From contig CP139918.1 in NCBI GenBank assembly GCA_034423775.1, positions 2,604,001-2,668,000 of the forward strand: a stretch of 64,000 nucleotides of DNA, in the 5' to 3' direction. The stretch is from Alphaproteobacteria bacterium US3C007. GTDB taxonomy: Bacteria; Pseudomonadota; Alphaproteobacteria; Rhodobacterales; Rhodobacteraceae. Both the position numbers and the translations under genes were made by a program. The notes below the pieces were generated by a model, which saw nothing but the letters and a program-made list of their open reading frames with translations, made no database searches and was not told where the DNA came from. Shown here piece by piece: positions 35,405 through 45,050 of this stretch (position 1 is its first letter; every line of letters begins with the position of its first letter).

Positions 35405-36481
35405 TCAAGCGGCTTTGAAATGTTTGGAAAGTTTCAACCCTTGGCCCTGGTAATTCGATGCAATGCCGGCACCATAAATCTGGCTGGGCCGGCAGCGCAT
35501 TCTTTCGTAAATCAACCGCCCCACGATTTGCCCATGTTCAAGCACAAACGGGGCCTCATGGCAGCGTACTTCTAAAACGCCACGCGAGCCGCCGCCACCG
35601 GCTGCGTCATGGCCAAAGCCCGGATCGAAAAAACCGGCATAATGCACCCGAAATTCGCCCACCATGGCCAGAAACGGGGCCATTTCGGCGGCATAATCAG
35701 GCGGGATATGAACCGCTTCTTGGCTGACAAGAATATAAAATGCGCCCGGGTCCAAAATAATTTGGCCGTTGCCGCTGTGTAATTCTTCCCAAAAATCTGC
35801 CGGTTCATAGGCTCCGATCTGTTCCAAATCGATTACGCCCGTATGCGGCTTGGCACGATATCCGACCAAACTGCCGTGACGCGGTTTTAAGTCGACCGAA
35901 AACCCCAACCCATCATCGATGATCGCCGGACCATTTACCAATGTTTCAGCCTTATGCAGCTCTAGCAACTGGCTGTCCGATAAAATGGCCTGGCCGCTTC
36001 GAAATCTTATCTGGTTCAAGCGCATTCCGGGGCGCACCAGGACGGAAAACGATCTGGGGCAAATTTCGGCGTAAAGCTGGCCTTGATATCCCGGGGGTAT
36101 CCGGTCAAATTCGGTGCCTTGGTCGGTGATCACGCGCGTTAACAGGTCAAGGCGACCGGTCGAGCTTTTGGCGTTGGTGACGGCTTGCACGTCTTGGGGC
36201 AGGTTCAACCGCTCCATTAACGGCACCACATACACGCAGCCCTTTTCCAATACATAGCCAGCGCTTAAATCTATTTGGTGCATTTCAAAATCTGCTAGGC
36301 GCTGCTCAACCTTGGCGTTTTTTCCCGCCAAAAACGAGGCGCGCACCCGCCATGCAGTGTTTCCCAACCGCAGGTCAAGGCTTGCCGGTTGGATTTGCGC
36401 AGGGATAATGTCAGGCTCTGATGCAATCTCGCCCCGCTCAATCAAATCCGCAATTTCTTGGCAAGCTAGCACACCGGACAT
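35405..36481 (-). CDS. dcd: 2'-deoxycytidine 5'-triphosphate deaminase, double-domain form
   Basis: Converts dCTP to dUTP for thymidylate synthesis. At 358 residues it is about twice the length of the E. coli enzyme; two dUTPase-like halves are visible, one with T-N-A-K-S-S-T-G-R-L-D-L and one with H-Y-A-G-F-F-D-P-G-F-G and E-V-R-C-H-E-A-P-F. This long form is known in alphaproteobacteria. I start at ATG 36481 with AAAGGAAAAG upstream; an earlier in-frame start ten codons back has none. It converges with scpB. Confidence 0.88.
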   Translation of the reverse strand: MSGVLACQEIADLIERGEIASEPDIIPAQIQPASLDLRLGNTAWRVRASFLAGKNAKVEQRLADFEMHQIDLSAGYVLEKGCVYVVPLMERLNLPQDVQAVTNAKSSTGRLDLLTRVITDQGTEFDRIPPGYQGQLYAEICPRSFSVLVRPGMRLNQIRFRSGQAILSDSQLLELHKAETLVNGPAIIDDGLGFSVDLKPRHGSLVGYRAKPHTGVIDLEQIGAYEPADFWEELHSGNGQIILDPGAFYILVSQEAVHIPPDYAAEMAPFLAMVGEFRVHYAGFFDPGFGHDAAGGGGSRGVLEVRCHEAPFVLEHGQIVGRLIYERMRCRPSQIYGAGIASNYQGQGLKLSKHFKAA

Positions 36482-36881
36482 GTCTTTTCCTTTAACGCGG
36501 TTTTCAGTCAAACTCTTTAATCAGAATATGTCACAAAGAACCACTGCTCAATGGGCTTTTCTTTTCTGTTCAACCTCTCGGCTGAAAGAAACTGTTTCGG
36601 AAGGGTTTTGGCGCTGGACGGAAATATTTTGCGCCGTGGCTTTTTACAAGCTGTAAAGCTTAGCAAATTTCTGGATCACGCCATGCAATGCAGCAGCGCG
36701 TAGATCATAGCCCTTATGTCACTTTTGTTTGGTAATGCAAAACAAACCAACGCGGCAGCGGGTCAATGGCGCGGGGTTTAAGATCGCTTAATTTAAATGC
36801 TCTTTTAACATCTATGAAAGTGCAAGCATTGCCATTTGCGCTGATTAGATTAGCTTTCTCTAAAGAGGTAAGGGGGCTGTG
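36482..36881. other. 400-bp gene-free region between dcd and the DUF2059 gene
   Basis: I find no credible gene. It must hold the divergent promoters of dcd and the DUF2059 gene. Two inverted repeats are visible: TTTACA-AGC-TGTAAA at 36643-36657, and TTTGTTT/AAACAAA with a 9-base loop at 36724-36746. The stretch just before the DUF2059 gene is AT-rich. No RNA gene could be recognised. Confidence 0.6.
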
Positions 36882-37691
36882 ATGCGGATCATTCAGGTAA
36901 GTTTATTGCTGTTTTGGAGCAGTTGTGCGGCGCTGATTGCGCAGCCCTCTGAGCAGCTTTATCAATTGCTGCATTTAGATGAGCTGGTCGAGATTGTCAG
37001 CGAAGAAGGGCTTGCCGATGCAAATGCTACGGCAGACGCCTATCTGCAGGGCGTTACACGGGGCAGCTTTGGGGCCTCGATTGCCAAGATTTATGATAAA
37101 AACAGCCTGACCTCGCGGGTCAAGGCGATGTTTGCAAAGGCCTTGCCTGCAACCTCAGCTGATAGGCTCATTGCGTTTTACAACAGCGATTTGGGGGTGC
37201 AGGTAAGCCAGCTAGAGGTAAGCGCGCGTCGGGCGATCACCGATCCTTCCATTGAAGAATATGTGATCGAGCTGGTGCTTGAGGCCGAAGCTCAGGGCAA
37301 ACGGCGGCCACAGGTTTTGCGCTCTGCGATCAAAGAGATGGATTGGGTCAAACAAAACCTTGCCGGCGCATTCGAAGCGCGGTTTGCCTTTCTGGAGGCC
37401 CTTTCACAGGCCGAGGCTTTAAAGCTTGATCAGGGGCAAATTTTTACATTGATGCAATCGGATCAAGAAGCCTTGAGCAAAGAAATTGAAGAGTGGCTTT
37501 TGGGATATATGCATATGGCGTATTCGCCGCTTTCCGATGCTGAGCTAACCGCTTATCTTGCGTTTCAAACATCGCCCGAGGGAATGGCCTTGAACGCGGC
37601 CTTGTTTGACACGTTTAATAAATTAACCACTGAAAATGCAGAGCAGCTGGGGCAATTTACGGCCTCTGCGCTTTCGGCGCAGGATTTATAG
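36882..37691 (+). CDS. exported DUF2059-family protein
   Basis: A 269-residue protein with an N-terminal signal peptide (hydrophobic residues 4-19, cleavage near A-L-I-A-Q). The mature part is helical and contains F-Y-N-S-D-L-G-V-Q-V-S and Y-L-A-F-Q-T-S-P-E-G, phrases of the DUF2059 family of unknown function; in many members the Y/F-x-S-x-x-G block occurs twice, as here. I prefer ATG 36882 over the GTG one codon earlier because of the GTAAGGGGG site. Probably periplasmic. Confidence 0.8.
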   Translation: MRIIQVSLLLFWSSCAALIAQPSEQLYQLLHLDELVEIVSEEGLADANATADAYLQGVTRGSFGASIAKIYDKNSLTSRVKAMFAKALPATSADRLIAFYNSDLGVQVSQLEVSARRAITDPSIEEYVIELVLEAEAQGKRRPQVLRSAIKEMDWVKQNLAGAFEARFAFLEALSQAEALKLDQGQIFTLMQSDQEALSKEIEEWLLGYMHMAYSPLSDAELTAYLAFQTSPEGMALNAALFDTFNKLTTENAEQLGQFTASALSAQDL

Positions 37692-37711
37692 AAAAGCCCG
37701 CTGCAAGGGCC

Positions 37712-37740
37712 TTGACTTTGCACAACAACTGCTCAATAAG
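37712..37740 (+). promoter_or_regulatory. putative sigma-70 promoter for rplU-rpmA
   Basis: TTGACT (37712-37717), a 17-base spacer and AATAAG (37735-37740), about 130 bases upstream of rplU. The -35 is strong and the -10 matches 4 of 6. The remaining leader has G-rich paired segments but no leader motif I can name. Confidence 0.5.
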
Positions 37741-37868
37741 CGCGGCTTCATTGGATGCATTTGCATTTGATCTCACATTCGCCTGATCGGGCGCGCTGTT
37801 CGAGGTGGCTGCCAGCCAAAACGTCCCGAAAGGGAGGCCAAAGAACGCGGCAATAAAAGGAAGACTAT

Positions 37869-38534
37869 ATGTTTGCGGTTCTTAAAACCGGTGGTAAGCA
37901 GTATAAAGTTCAATCGGGCGATATGCTCCGCGTTGAAAAACTGGCTGCAGATGCTGGAGAGACAGTTCAATTTAACGATATACTGATGATTGGTGGCGAA
38001 AGCCCGGTTGTTGGGGCGCCTATGGTGGCAGATGCTGCTGTGCAAGCGGATGTGGTCGATCAGATCAAAGGCGACAAGACGATTAACTTTGTGAAGCGTC
38101 GCCGGAAGCATAGCTCGCAGCGCACCAAAGGGCATCGCCAGCAGCTTACGCTGTTGCGGATCACTGAAATTCTGGCCTCAGGCGCCGGCAAGTCTGGCGT
38201 AAAAGCGGCCTTAGGCGCAGGGTCTGCACCGGCGGCGACTGCGGCCCCGAAAGCCGCAAAAGCGCCCGCAAAGGCAGCAGCCAAAGCGGCCCCGGCGAAA
38301 GCGGCACCTGCGAAAGCCGCCGCGCCTGCCGCTGATAAAGCTGCCGATGATTTGAAAAAATTATCCGGAGTTGGCCCAGCGCTTGAAAAGAAATTGGTTG
38401 CCGGTGGCGTTACCAGCTTTGCACAGATCGCCGGCTGGAGCCCAGAAGATGTTGCCTCCGTGGATGCCGAACTGGCGTTGAAGGGCAAGATCGAAAAAGA
38501 GGGCTGGATCGCCCAAGCCAAAGATTTGGCATAA
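37869..38534 (+). CDS. rplU: ribosomal protein L21 with C-terminal HhH extension
   Basis: Large-subunit protein L21, normally about 103 residues; here 221. Residues 1-103 are canonical L21 ([26 protein letters not shown]). An Ala/Lys/Pro-rich linker runs to about 155, then a helix-hairpin-helix-like domain ([12 protein letters not shown]) to the end. I recall that such an extension is shared by other Rhodobacterales L21 proteins; it may bind rRNA or DNA (inference). rpmA follows 18 bases later, the usual order. Confidence 0.93.
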   Translation: MFAVLKTGGKQYKVQSGDMLRVEKLAADAGETVQFNDILMIGGESPVVGAPMVADAAVQADVVDQIKGDKTINFVKRRRKHSSQRTKGHRQQLTLLRITEILASGAGKSGVKAALGAGSAPAATAAPKAAKAPAKAAAKAAPAKAAPAKAAAPAADKAADDLKKLSGVGPALEKKLVAGGVTSFAQIAGWSPEDVASVDAELALKGKIEKEGWIAQAKDLA

Positions 38535-38552
38535 GAAAAGGAGCACGATCAG

Positions 38553-38822
38553 ATGGCACATAAAAAAGCAGGCGGTTCATCCCGCAACGGTCGCGACTCA
38601 GACGGACGTCGCCTTGGTGTGAAACTTTACGGTGGTCAATTGGCGATCCCTGGCAATATTATCGTGCGTCAGCGCGGCAATAAATGGTGGCCGGGTGAGG
38701 GCGTCGGTGAAGGCAAGGATCACACGATCTTTGCAACCACTGAAGGCAATGTAACCTTCCACAAAGGGTTCAAAGGCCGCACGTTTATTTCTGTTTTGCC
38801 AGCGGCTAAAGCGGCTGAATAA
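38553..38822 (+). CDS. rpmA: ribosomal protein L27
   Basis: An 89-residue large-subunit protein whose N-terminus reaches the peptidyl-transferase centre. It starts [16 protein letters not shown], the standard N-terminus without the cleaved leader seen in Firmicutes. AAAGGAG is the ribosome site. It is co-transcribed with rplU, and an intrinsic terminator lies 33 bases after the stop. Confidence 0.97.
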   Translation: MAHKKAGGSSRNGRDSDGRRLGVKLYGGQLAIPGNIIVRQRGNKWWPGEGVGEGKDHTIFATTEGNVTFHKGFKGRTFISVLPAAKAAE

Positions 38823-38854
38823 ACGGCATCGCTGCCTTACATTTTGATGATTTA

Positions 38855-38882
38855 GGGATCGGCATTGCCGGTCCCTTTTTTT
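38855..38882 (+). terminator. intrinsic terminator after rpmA
   Basis: GGGATCGGC-ATT-GCCGGTCCC with one G-U pair, followed by seven T. It closes the rplU-rpmA operon. Confidence 0.9.
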
Positions 38883-38914
38883 GGTTTTATCGTGAGGCGT
38901 TTGGAAGGATAAAA

Positions 38915-39514
38915 ATGGCAGTTTCTCTGGGCGCCTTTGCGGCCTTTGCCGCCTCACAAATTGCAACGCCGGGTCCGGCAAATATGGCCATGCTCAGCAC
39001 AGGGGCCGCCTATGGGTTCCGCGCGGCGCTGCCGTTTGTGGCGGGCGTGGTGCTTGGCAAGCAGCTGATCATTTGGCCGATTGGGTTTGGCCTCATGCGC
39101 TTATCTGATACGTTGCCTGGCCTGTTTGTGGCGCTTAAATTCATCTCGGCGGCTTACATTATTTGGCTCGCATGGCGGGTGGCGAATATGCGGTTATCGA
39201 CAAACGGAGGCGCTGGGGCGGCGCCAGGTTTTATCGCCGGTTTATGGGTACATCCGCTGAACCCTAAAGCTTGGGCGATGATCGTGGCGGGGTTTACCAG
39301 TTTTGTCGATCCCGGAACGCCCAGTCTGCAAGCCACGTTTTGGATTGCCATTACGTTGATGGGTATTCAGTTGATATGCCACCCAATCTGGACGTTTTTT
39401 GGCGATCGTATCGCCTCTCTGATCTCAGGCCAGCGCGCCGAACGTTGGTTTATGCGCGCTCTTGCGGCGCTGACGGTGGGCTTTGTGGGTTATGCGCTGC
39501 TACTTGGCGGCTAG
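38915..39514 (+). CDS. LysE/RhtB-family exporter
   Basis: A 199-residue integral membrane protein of the LysE/RhtB amino-acid and metabolite exporter family. The N-terminal A-T-P-G-P-A-N signature is present at about residues 18-24, and five to six hydrophobic helices follow. The substrate cannot be assigned. ATG 38915 has AAGG upstream. It is transcribed from its own unit, being flanked by terminators on both sides. Confidence 0.87.
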   Translation: MAVSLGAFAAFAASQIATPGPANMAMLSTGAAYGFRAALPFVAGVVLGKQLIIWPIGFGLMRLSDTLPGLFVALKFISAAYIIWLAWRVANMRLSTNGGAGAAPGFIAGLWVHPLNPKAWAMIVAGFTSFVDPGTPSLQATFWIAITLMGIQLICHPIWTFFGDRIASLISGQRAERWFMRALAALTVGFVGYALLLGG

Positions 39515-39528
39515 CCCTGGTCAAGAAG

Positions 39529-39560
39529 AGAAAAAGCCTGCAATCGCGCAAGGTTTTTCT
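39529..39560 (+). terminator. intrinsic terminator after the LysE-family gene
   Basis: AGAAAAAgCCT paired with AGGTTTTTCT (bulged G), enclosing GC-rich bases with further GC/GC pairing. The T-run is inside the 3' arm, as in many A/T-flanked terminators. Confidence 0.7.
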
Positions 39561-39659
39561 GTCCCCCGCTTCTAACGCAGAGATTGGATTTTTTGGACTT
39601 ATGGTATAGGCTGCAATCGACGTGTTTTATCTTTTTGTGTGTTGGTTTGGAGTTAGGCG

Positions 39660-40709
39660 TTGGGTTTATGTTTGACCGGAAACCGTTTGGTTTTACGATC
39701 TTTGGAGCTTAGGGATTGCGCTGAGATGGTGCGTATTCTTGCTGATCCGGCGATCTCTTATTGGGTGCCGATTTTGCCGTTTCCTTATACCGCAAGTGAT
39801 GCCAAAGGGTTTTTCAATCTTCTGCAGGATAATCCACATCGGCAGGTTTGGGCGATCACGCTGAAGGAAGAATTTATTGGTCTGATTGAAGAGTATCCAA
39901 ATTTTGGATTTTGGTTAGATCCGGCCTTTTGGGGCCAAGGCCTGATCTCTGAAGCGGCAGATTTGGTTTTGAAAAAATACTTTTCTGATCCGCAGGCCAG
40001 CCCGCTCTTGGCAAGCGTGCGATTGCAAAACCAGCGTTCTATGCGTGTATTGGCAAAAAATGGCTTTGCGCCAAATGGTCTGCCGGTGGCAAGCTATTCA
40101 AAAGCCTTGCGCCAATCGGTTCCGTTGCAACCGATGGCGCTGACCCCTGATCAATGGCATTTTTTAAACCCTGTTTTCATCGAAACGCAGCGGTTGCAAA
40201 TCTTTCCGCTTGCCCAAGTACATCAAGATGCGTTGTTTGGCTGCCTTGCTCAAAAGCAAGTTGCACGGAACCTCGCGATTGTTCCACATCCTTTGCCGCG
40301 CGGCTTCGTGGGGCGGTTTATTGAGGCGGCGCGCTGGAAAGGCGCGTGGAATGGACTGTTTGCGCTTGCGGATAAAACCCAGAACGTGATCGGGATGATC
40401 GGCTTTCGCGCGGCCCCATTGAGCGCACCGGTTGCGGCAGATCTTGTATATGCGATACATCCAAAGCAATGGGGGCAGGGGCTTATGAGCGAGGCTGTAA
40501 ATGCCTTTTGTGCCTTTTTATTCCGGCGCTATCCGCTTGAGGCCATCACTACAGATCATTTTAAGGATAATCCCGGCTCGGGGCGCGTGTTGCAAAAAAC
40601 GGGTTTTATGCCAATACCGGTGCAGTCACATCCCAGCGAGATGGGAAAATCGGCGGCAAGGCTTGAGCCTGCGCCCATAACCCGATATCGCCTTATGCGA
40701 CCCGCATAA
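39660..40709 (+). CDS. tandem GNAT acetyltransferase
   Basis: A 349-residue protein with two GNAT (RimJ/RimL-type) domains. The first (about 1-150) starts T-G-N-R-L-V-L-R and has [10 protein letters not shown]; the second (about 170-349) starts I-E-T-Q-R-L-Q-I and has [10 protein letters not shown], the acetyl-CoA-binding loop in both. So it looks like a duplication fused into one chain. The start is TTG 39660 with GGAG upstream; no in-frame ATG lies near. It is eleven bases ahead of obg and probably in that operon. Substrate unknown. Confidence 0.85.
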   Translation: MGLCLTGNRLVLRSLELRDCAEMVRILADPAISYWVPILPFPYTASDAKGFFNLLQDNPHRQVWAITLKEEFIGLIEEYPNFGFWLDPAFWGQGLISEAADLVLKKYFSDPQASPLLASVRLQNQRSMRVLAKNGFAPNGLPVASYSKALRQSVPLQPMALTPDQWHFLNPVFIETQRLQIFPLAQVHQDALFGCLAQKQVARNLAIVPHPLPRGFVGRFIEAARWKGAWNGLFALADKTQNVIGMIGFRAAPLSAPVAADLVYAIHPKQWGQGLMSEAVNAFCAFLFRRYPLEAITTDHFKDNPGSGRVLQKTGFMPIPVQSHPSEMGKSAARLEPAPITRYRLMRPA

Positions 40710-40720
40710 GGACCCAGCAC

Positions 40721-41758
40721 ATGAAATTTCTAGATCTGACGAAAGTCTATATCCGCTCTGGCTCGGGTGGCGGTGGTTGCGTAAGCTTCCGGCGGGAAAA
40801 ATACATCGAATATGGCGGGCCTGATGGCGGTGATGGTGGCAAAGGCGGATCCGTGATTGCCGAGGCGGTTGACGGGCTGAACACCTTGATCGATTTTCGT
40901 TATCAGCAGCATTTCTTTGCCAATAATGGCGGCGCTGGCATGGGGCAACAACGCTCGGGGGCGTCGGGCGATGATATCCTGCTGCGGGTGCCTGCCGGCA
41001 CGGAAATTTTGGATGAAGATCAAGAAACGGTGATTGCTGATCTTACCGAAGTGGGTGATCGGATTGTTTTGGCAAAAGGCGGCAATGGCGGTTTTGGAAA
41101 CCTGCATTTCAAATCCTCAACCAACCAAGCGCCGCGCCGCGCCAATCCCGGGCAAGAGGGGATTGAGCGCACAATCTGGTTGCGGCTGAAGCTCATCGCG
41201 GATGCAGGTCTTTTGGGCCTGCCCAATGCAGGCAAGTCAACCTTTTTGGCGGCCACATCGAATGCGCGGCCCAAAATCGCAGATTATCCGTTCACCACGC
41301 TTTATCCAAACCTTGGGGTTGTTGGGATTGATAATACCGAGTTCGTTGTGGCTGATATTCCAGGACTGATTGCTGGCGCACATGAGGGGCGTGGTTTGGG
41401 GGATTTGTTTCTGGGGCATGTGGAACGCTGCGCGGTTCTTTTGCATTTGATCGATGGAACCTCGGGTGATTTTCTAAATGATTACAAGACGATCATAGAT
41501 GAGCTTGAGGCATATGGCGGCGCTTTGGCGCAAAAGCCAAGAGTGACCGTGCTGAATAAGGTTGACGCATTGGATGATGAAGAGCGTGCGTTTTTTAAAG
41601 CTGAGCTGGAAGCAATTGCTGGCGGGCCTGTTTTTTTAATGTCGGGTGTCAGCCGTGAGGGGGTTGAGGCGGTGTTGCGCGTCTTGCGCCATGAAATTGA
41701 CGCAGGGCGCAAGCAAGAAACAAGAGTGGAACAGGAAGATTTGGAATGGCGTCCCTAA
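40721..41758 (+). CDS. obg: Obg-family GTPase
   Basis: Ribosome-associated GTPase involved in 50S assembly and stress response. The 345-residue protein has the glycine-rich Obg fold (about 1-158) and a G domain with G-L-P-N-A-G-K-S-T (G1), D-I-P-G-L-I (G3) and N-K-V-D (G4). It lacks the long C-terminal extension of some homologues. AAGGA precedes ATG 40721. The last 13 bases overlap proB. Confidence 0.96.
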   Translation: MKFLDLTKVYIRSGSGGGGCVSFRREKYIEYGGPDGGDGGKGGSVIAEAVDGLNTLIDFRYQQHFFANNGGAGMGQQRSGASGDDILLRVPAGTEILDEDQETVIADLTEVGDRIVLAKGGNGGFGNLHFKSSTNQAPRRANPGQEGIERTIWLRLKLIADAGLLGLPNAGKSTFLAATSNARPKIADYPFTTLYPNLGVVGIDNTEFVVADIPGLIAGAHEGRGLGDLFLGHVERCAVLLHLIDGTSGDFLNDYKTIIDELEAYGGALAQKPRVTVLNKVDALDDEERAFFKAELEAIAGGPVFLMSGVSREGVEAVLRVLRHEIDAGRKQETRVEQEDLEWRP

Positions 41759-42852
41759 GCGCTGCAAAACGCATTGTGGTTAAAATTGGATCGGCTTTGC
41801 TGGTGGATCCAACCACTGGCGCTTTGCGCAGCGCGTGGCTCAAATCATTGGCAACAGATGTTGCTGCGTTCAAGGCCCGGGGCTGTGATGTGGTTTTGGT
41901 GTCCTCGGGCTCGATCGCCTTGGGGCGCAAAGTCTTGGGGTTGTCGGTGGGGGATGTTGCGCTTGAACAATCGCAGGCGGCCGCCGCTGTGGGGCAAATT
42001 CAACTGGCCCGCGCTTATGAAGAGGCATTGGGTCCGCATGGCATAACCACAGCCCAAATTTTGGTGACCTTAGAGGATAGCGCCGATCGGCGACGTTATC
42101 TGAACTCACGCGCAACGTTGGAAACTCTGCTCAGCTTAGGCGTTGTGCCCATCGTGAATGAAAACGATACCGTGGCAACTGATGAAATTCGCTATGGCGA
42201 TAATGATCGACTGGCCGCGCAAGTGGCGGTTACGGTGGGTGCGGATCAATTGGTTTTGCTATCCGATGTGGATGGGTTTTATTCGGCCAACCCGCAGCGT
42301 GATCCATCGGCGAGGCGCTTTGAAATGGTGAAAGAGATCACGCCGCAAATTGAAGAGATGGCAGGCGAGGGCACCTCTGGCCTGTCCAAAGGTGGCATGA
42401 AAACCAAGCTGATGGCCGCCAAAACCGCAACAGGCTCAGGCTGCGCTATGCTCATTGCTGCAGGCTTTGTGGATCACCCGCTGACCAGCTTTGATGCAGG
42501 CAATTCCGGCACGTGGTTCGCACCGCAAATGGATCCGCAATCGGCGCGCAAACGCTGGATTGCTTCGATGAAACCGTTGGGGCAGATCGTGATCGATGAG
42601 GGGGCAAACAGGGCGTTGAAAAGCGGAAAGAGTTTACTGCCAGCGGGTATTTCTGGCGTGTCTGGCAGTTTTGAGCGCGGCGATTGCGTGGCCATTACGC
42701 TGGTCAATGGCGCTGCGGTGGCGCTTGGAATAAGCTCGTATTCTTCGACAGAGGCGGCGGCTTTGATCGGTTTGAAAACCTCTGAAATTGAAGCTGTTTT
42801 AGGGTATCCGGCCCGCGCCGCGCTGGTGCATCGCAACGATATGGCTGTGTAA
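41746..42852 (+). CDS. proB: glutamate 5-kinase
   Basis: First step of proline synthesis: phosphorylates glutamate. The 368-residue protein opens [16 protein letters not shown] and has N-E-N-D-T-V and [13 protein letters not shown]; the C-terminal part is a PUA domain. ATG 41746 lies inside the end of obg, with AGGAAG upstream. proA follows 15 bases later. The kinase is normally feedback-inhibited by proline. Confidence 0.96.
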   Translation: MASLSAAKRIVVKIGSALLVDPTTGALRSAWLKSLATDVAAFKARGCDVVLVSSGSIALGRKVLGLSVGDVALEQSQAAAAVGQIQLARAYEEALGPHGITTAQILVTLEDSADRRRYLNSRATLETLLSLGVVPIVNENDTVATDEIRYGDNDRLAAQVAVTVGADQLVLLSDVDGFYSANPQRDPSARRFEMVKEITPQIEEMAGEGTSGLSKGGMKTKLMAAKTATGSGCAMLIAAGFVDHPLTSFDAGNSGTWFAPQMDPQSARKRWIASMKPLGQIVIDEGANRALKSGKSLLPAGISGVSGSFERGDCVAITLVNGAAVALGISSYSSTEAAALIGLKTSEIEAVLGYPARAALVHRNDMAV

Positions 42853-42867
42853 GGAAAGGACCAAGCG

Positions 42868-44124
42868 ATGAGTGAAGTTCAGCAAATGATGCAAGATCTG
42901 GGGCGGCGCGCGAAAACGGCTGCGGCCAGTTTGGCCTATGCGCCCGCCGCGCAAAAAACCGCAGCCCTGATGGCGGCAGCGGATGCTGTAATAGCGGCGC
43001 AATCAAAGATTATCGAAGCCAATAAACTGGATATCGTCTTTGGTCGTGAAAAGGGGCTGTCTGACGCGTTGCTTGATCGTTTGATGTTGGATCCTGCGCG
43101 CATCGAGGCAATGGCCGAGGGGCTTCGGAACGTGGCGCAGCAAGAAGATCCTGTTGGGCGCATCTTGGAAGAATGGGAGCGTCCGAACGGCTTGTCCATT
43201 CAAAAAGTGGCAACGCCGCTTGGCGTGATCGGGGTGATTTATGAAAGCCGCCCGAATGTAACGGCGGATGCGGGCGCTTTGTGCTTGAAATCTGGCAATG
43301 CGGTGATTTTACGTGGTGGCTCGGAAAGCCATCACAGCACGGCGGCGATCCATGCGTGTTTGGCCAAAGGCTTGGTTGCGGCAGGGCTGCCTAAAGAGGC
43401 AATACAAACCGTACCCACGCGCGATCGTGCGGCGGTGGCCGCTTTATTAACCATGACCGATTATATTGATGTCGTGGTGCCAAGGGGTGGCAAAGGCCTG
43501 GTTGGTTTGGTGCAACGCGAGGCCCGCGTACCGGTTTTCGCCCATCTTGAAGGCATCGTGCATATCTATATCGATGCGGCAGCTGATTTGGCCAAAACGC
43601 TGGATGTCGTGTTGAATTCGAAAACCCGCCGCACGGGCATTTGCGGGGCTGCGGAATGCCTGTTGATCCATCAGGATGTGGTAGACACCATTGGGTTTGA
43701 GGTTGTTCAAGCGCTCATTAAGGCAGGGGTTGAGGTGCGCGCTGGCGCCGGCGTTGATGGGTTTTCCGGAACGCAAGTCGCAAGCGCAGAGGATTGGGGA
43801 AAAGAATATCTTTCCAGCATAATTGCCGCCAAATCAGTTGTCGATATGGAAGCTGCTATTGCTCATATTCGCCAATTCGGCTCGGACCATACTGATTGTA
43901 TTATGACCGAAGATAACACGGCGAAACAGCGGTTCTTTGCGCAGGTTGATAGCGCGATTTTGATGCATAACGCGTCGACGCAATTCGCTGATGGAGGGGA
44001 ATTTGGCATGGGGGCAGAGATTGGCATCGCGACGGGAAAAATGCACGCTCGCGGCCCCGTTGGTGCGGCCCAATTGACCAGCTTTAAATATTTGGTGAGC
44101 GGGGATGGCGCTGTCAGGCGCTAA
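42868..44124 (+). CDS. proA: glutamate-5-semialdehyde dehydrogenase
   Basis: Second proline-synthesis enzyme: reduces glutamyl phosphate to the semialdehyde with NADPH. The 418-residue protein has the active-site cysteine in [12 protein letters not shown] and the C-terminal [19 protein letters not shown] precedes the ATG. It directly follows proB. The 3' end overlaps the convergent chpT stop by 11 bases. Confidence 0.96.
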   Translation: MSEVQQMMQDLGRRAKTAAASLAYAPAAQKTAALMAAADAVIAAQSKIIEANKLDIVFGREKGLSDALLDRLMLDPARIEAMAEGLRNVAQQEDPVGRILEEWERPNGLSIQKVATPLGVIGVIYESRPNVTADAGALCLKSGNAVILRGGSESHHSTAAIHACLAKGLVAAGLPKEAIQTVPTRDRAAVAALLTMTDYIDVVVPRGGKGLVGLVQREARVPVFAHLEGIVHIYIDAAADLAKTLDVVLNSKTRRTGICGAAECLLIHQDVVDTIGFEVVQALIKAGVEVRAGAGVDGFSGTQVASAEDWGKEYLSSIIAAKSVVDMEAAIAHIRQFGSDHTDCIMTEDNTAKQRFFAQVDSAILMHNASTQFADGGEFGMGAEIGIATGKMHARGPVGAAQLTSFKYLVSGDGAVRR

Positions 44125-44722
44125 GATTGATCGTGATCAGGCTTGGCTGTACGCAGACGTTCAATTCGCGGCCGATTTCATGAACGATGCTGGGCAAAAA
44201 CAGAAATTGCACATGCTCTGGAAGCGAGGCGTGTTTGGGGCACATGTTTGTCAAATGGTCCCAAATAGCCGCATCTACAATGATCTTGGTTGAATGACCC
44301 TCAACGCTTAACCGTGGGCCGCGCTCGGTCACCGATATTTCGCCGCCAAGCGGCAAGGCCGTTTCGATGCATAAAATCGCCAGAAAAAGCGCTTGTGCTT
44401 CGCGGCGGGTGAGGCTTCGATGGATTTTCCAGTGTAAATTTTGTCGGGGCCCGTTGATCAGCGGTATTAAGATGTCCAGTAGAGTATCGGTTGAAAGCTG
44501 GCGGTCACTGCCGCTTACGCCAAAGGCAACGCGAAAAAACTTAATTCGGCTGGCCGCATTTTGGCAGCTTTGGGTGATTAAAGATATCTCGGCTTCATGT
44601 TGCACCGCACCGGACAGCGATATCAGCTCTAACCCGTTGTGTATTGCGCCAATTGGGCTTATCAGGTCATGGCATATGCGCGAGCCAATCAAGCTTGCAA
44701 GATGAGATGCCGATTGTATCAT
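44114..44722 (-). CDS. chpT: ChpT-type histidine phosphotransferase
   Basis: A 202-residue phosphotransferase of the alphaproteobacterial CckA-ChpT-CtrA relay. The phosphorylated histidine is H18 in [14 protein letters not shown], the family signature; the C-terminal half is a degenerate ATPase-like fold without the nucleotide motifs. In Rhodobacterales this pathway controls motility, GTA release and recombination, so it links to the GTA genes at the window start. It overlaps proA convergently and is divergent from the DUF3553 gene, 27 bases apart. Confidence 0.9.
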   Translation of the reverse strand: MIQSASHLASLIGSRICHDLISPIGAIHNGLELISLSGAVQHEAEISLITQSCQNAASRIKFFRVAFGVSGSDRQLSTDTLLDILIPLINGPRQNLHWKIHRSLTRREAQALFLAILCIETALPLGGEISVTERGPRLSVEGHSTKIIVDAAIWDHLTNMCPKHASLPEHVQFLFLPSIVHEIGRELNVCVQPSLITINLSA

Positions 44723-44749
44723 TGGTAATGCCTCAGCGTCAGGAGTGGT

Positions 44750-44938
44750 GTGGTGGAGGACTTAAATCTTTTCTTAGAGCCCGGCATGCTGGTACGCCAT
44801 CCCAGCCAGCCAGATTGGGGTATTGGGCAAGTACAGTCTCGTATTAACGGTCGCATTACCGTGAATTTTTCTGAAATGGGTAAGTTGGTCATTGATGGAT
44901 CCAAAATTGCGCTTGTGCAGGTCTATGATCAAGAATAG
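44750..44938 (+). CDS. small DUF3553-family protein
   Basis: A 62-residue protein with L-E-P-G-M-L-V-R-H-P and P-D-W-G-I-G-Q-V-Q, the DUF3553 pattern; this resembles CarD/UvrD-type Tudor-like folds that contact protein or RNA polymerase. It starts at GTG 44750 with AGGAG at 44740-44744; a second GTG at 44753 is equally possible and gives M-E-D-L-N. The gene is divergent from chpT. Function unknown. Confidence 0.8.
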   Translation: MVEDLNLFLEPGMLVRHPSQPDWGIGQVQSRINGRITVNFSEMGKLVIDGSKIALVQVYDQE

Positions 44939-45050
44939 CGATTATCAGAGCTGCATTAAACCTATAGTTGTAATCAATAAGGGCCGGATTCCGGTCAAAT
45001 TGAAACGAAATTGTATCAAAACTTGCATAATAAGCGAAAGATACGACTAG

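Noticed and set aside
36312..36656. Plus-strand frame running from inside dcd into the gap
   Set aside because: No ribosome site, no family resemblance and a large overlap with a real gene.
36788..36809. TTAA-N8-TTAAC before the DUF2059 gene as a CtrA box
   Set aside because: Spacing is 8 and not the required 7, and the region is simply AT-rich.
38060..38521. Minus-strand frame opposite rplU
   Set aside because: The Ala/Gly-rich product is the antisense of the L21 linker.
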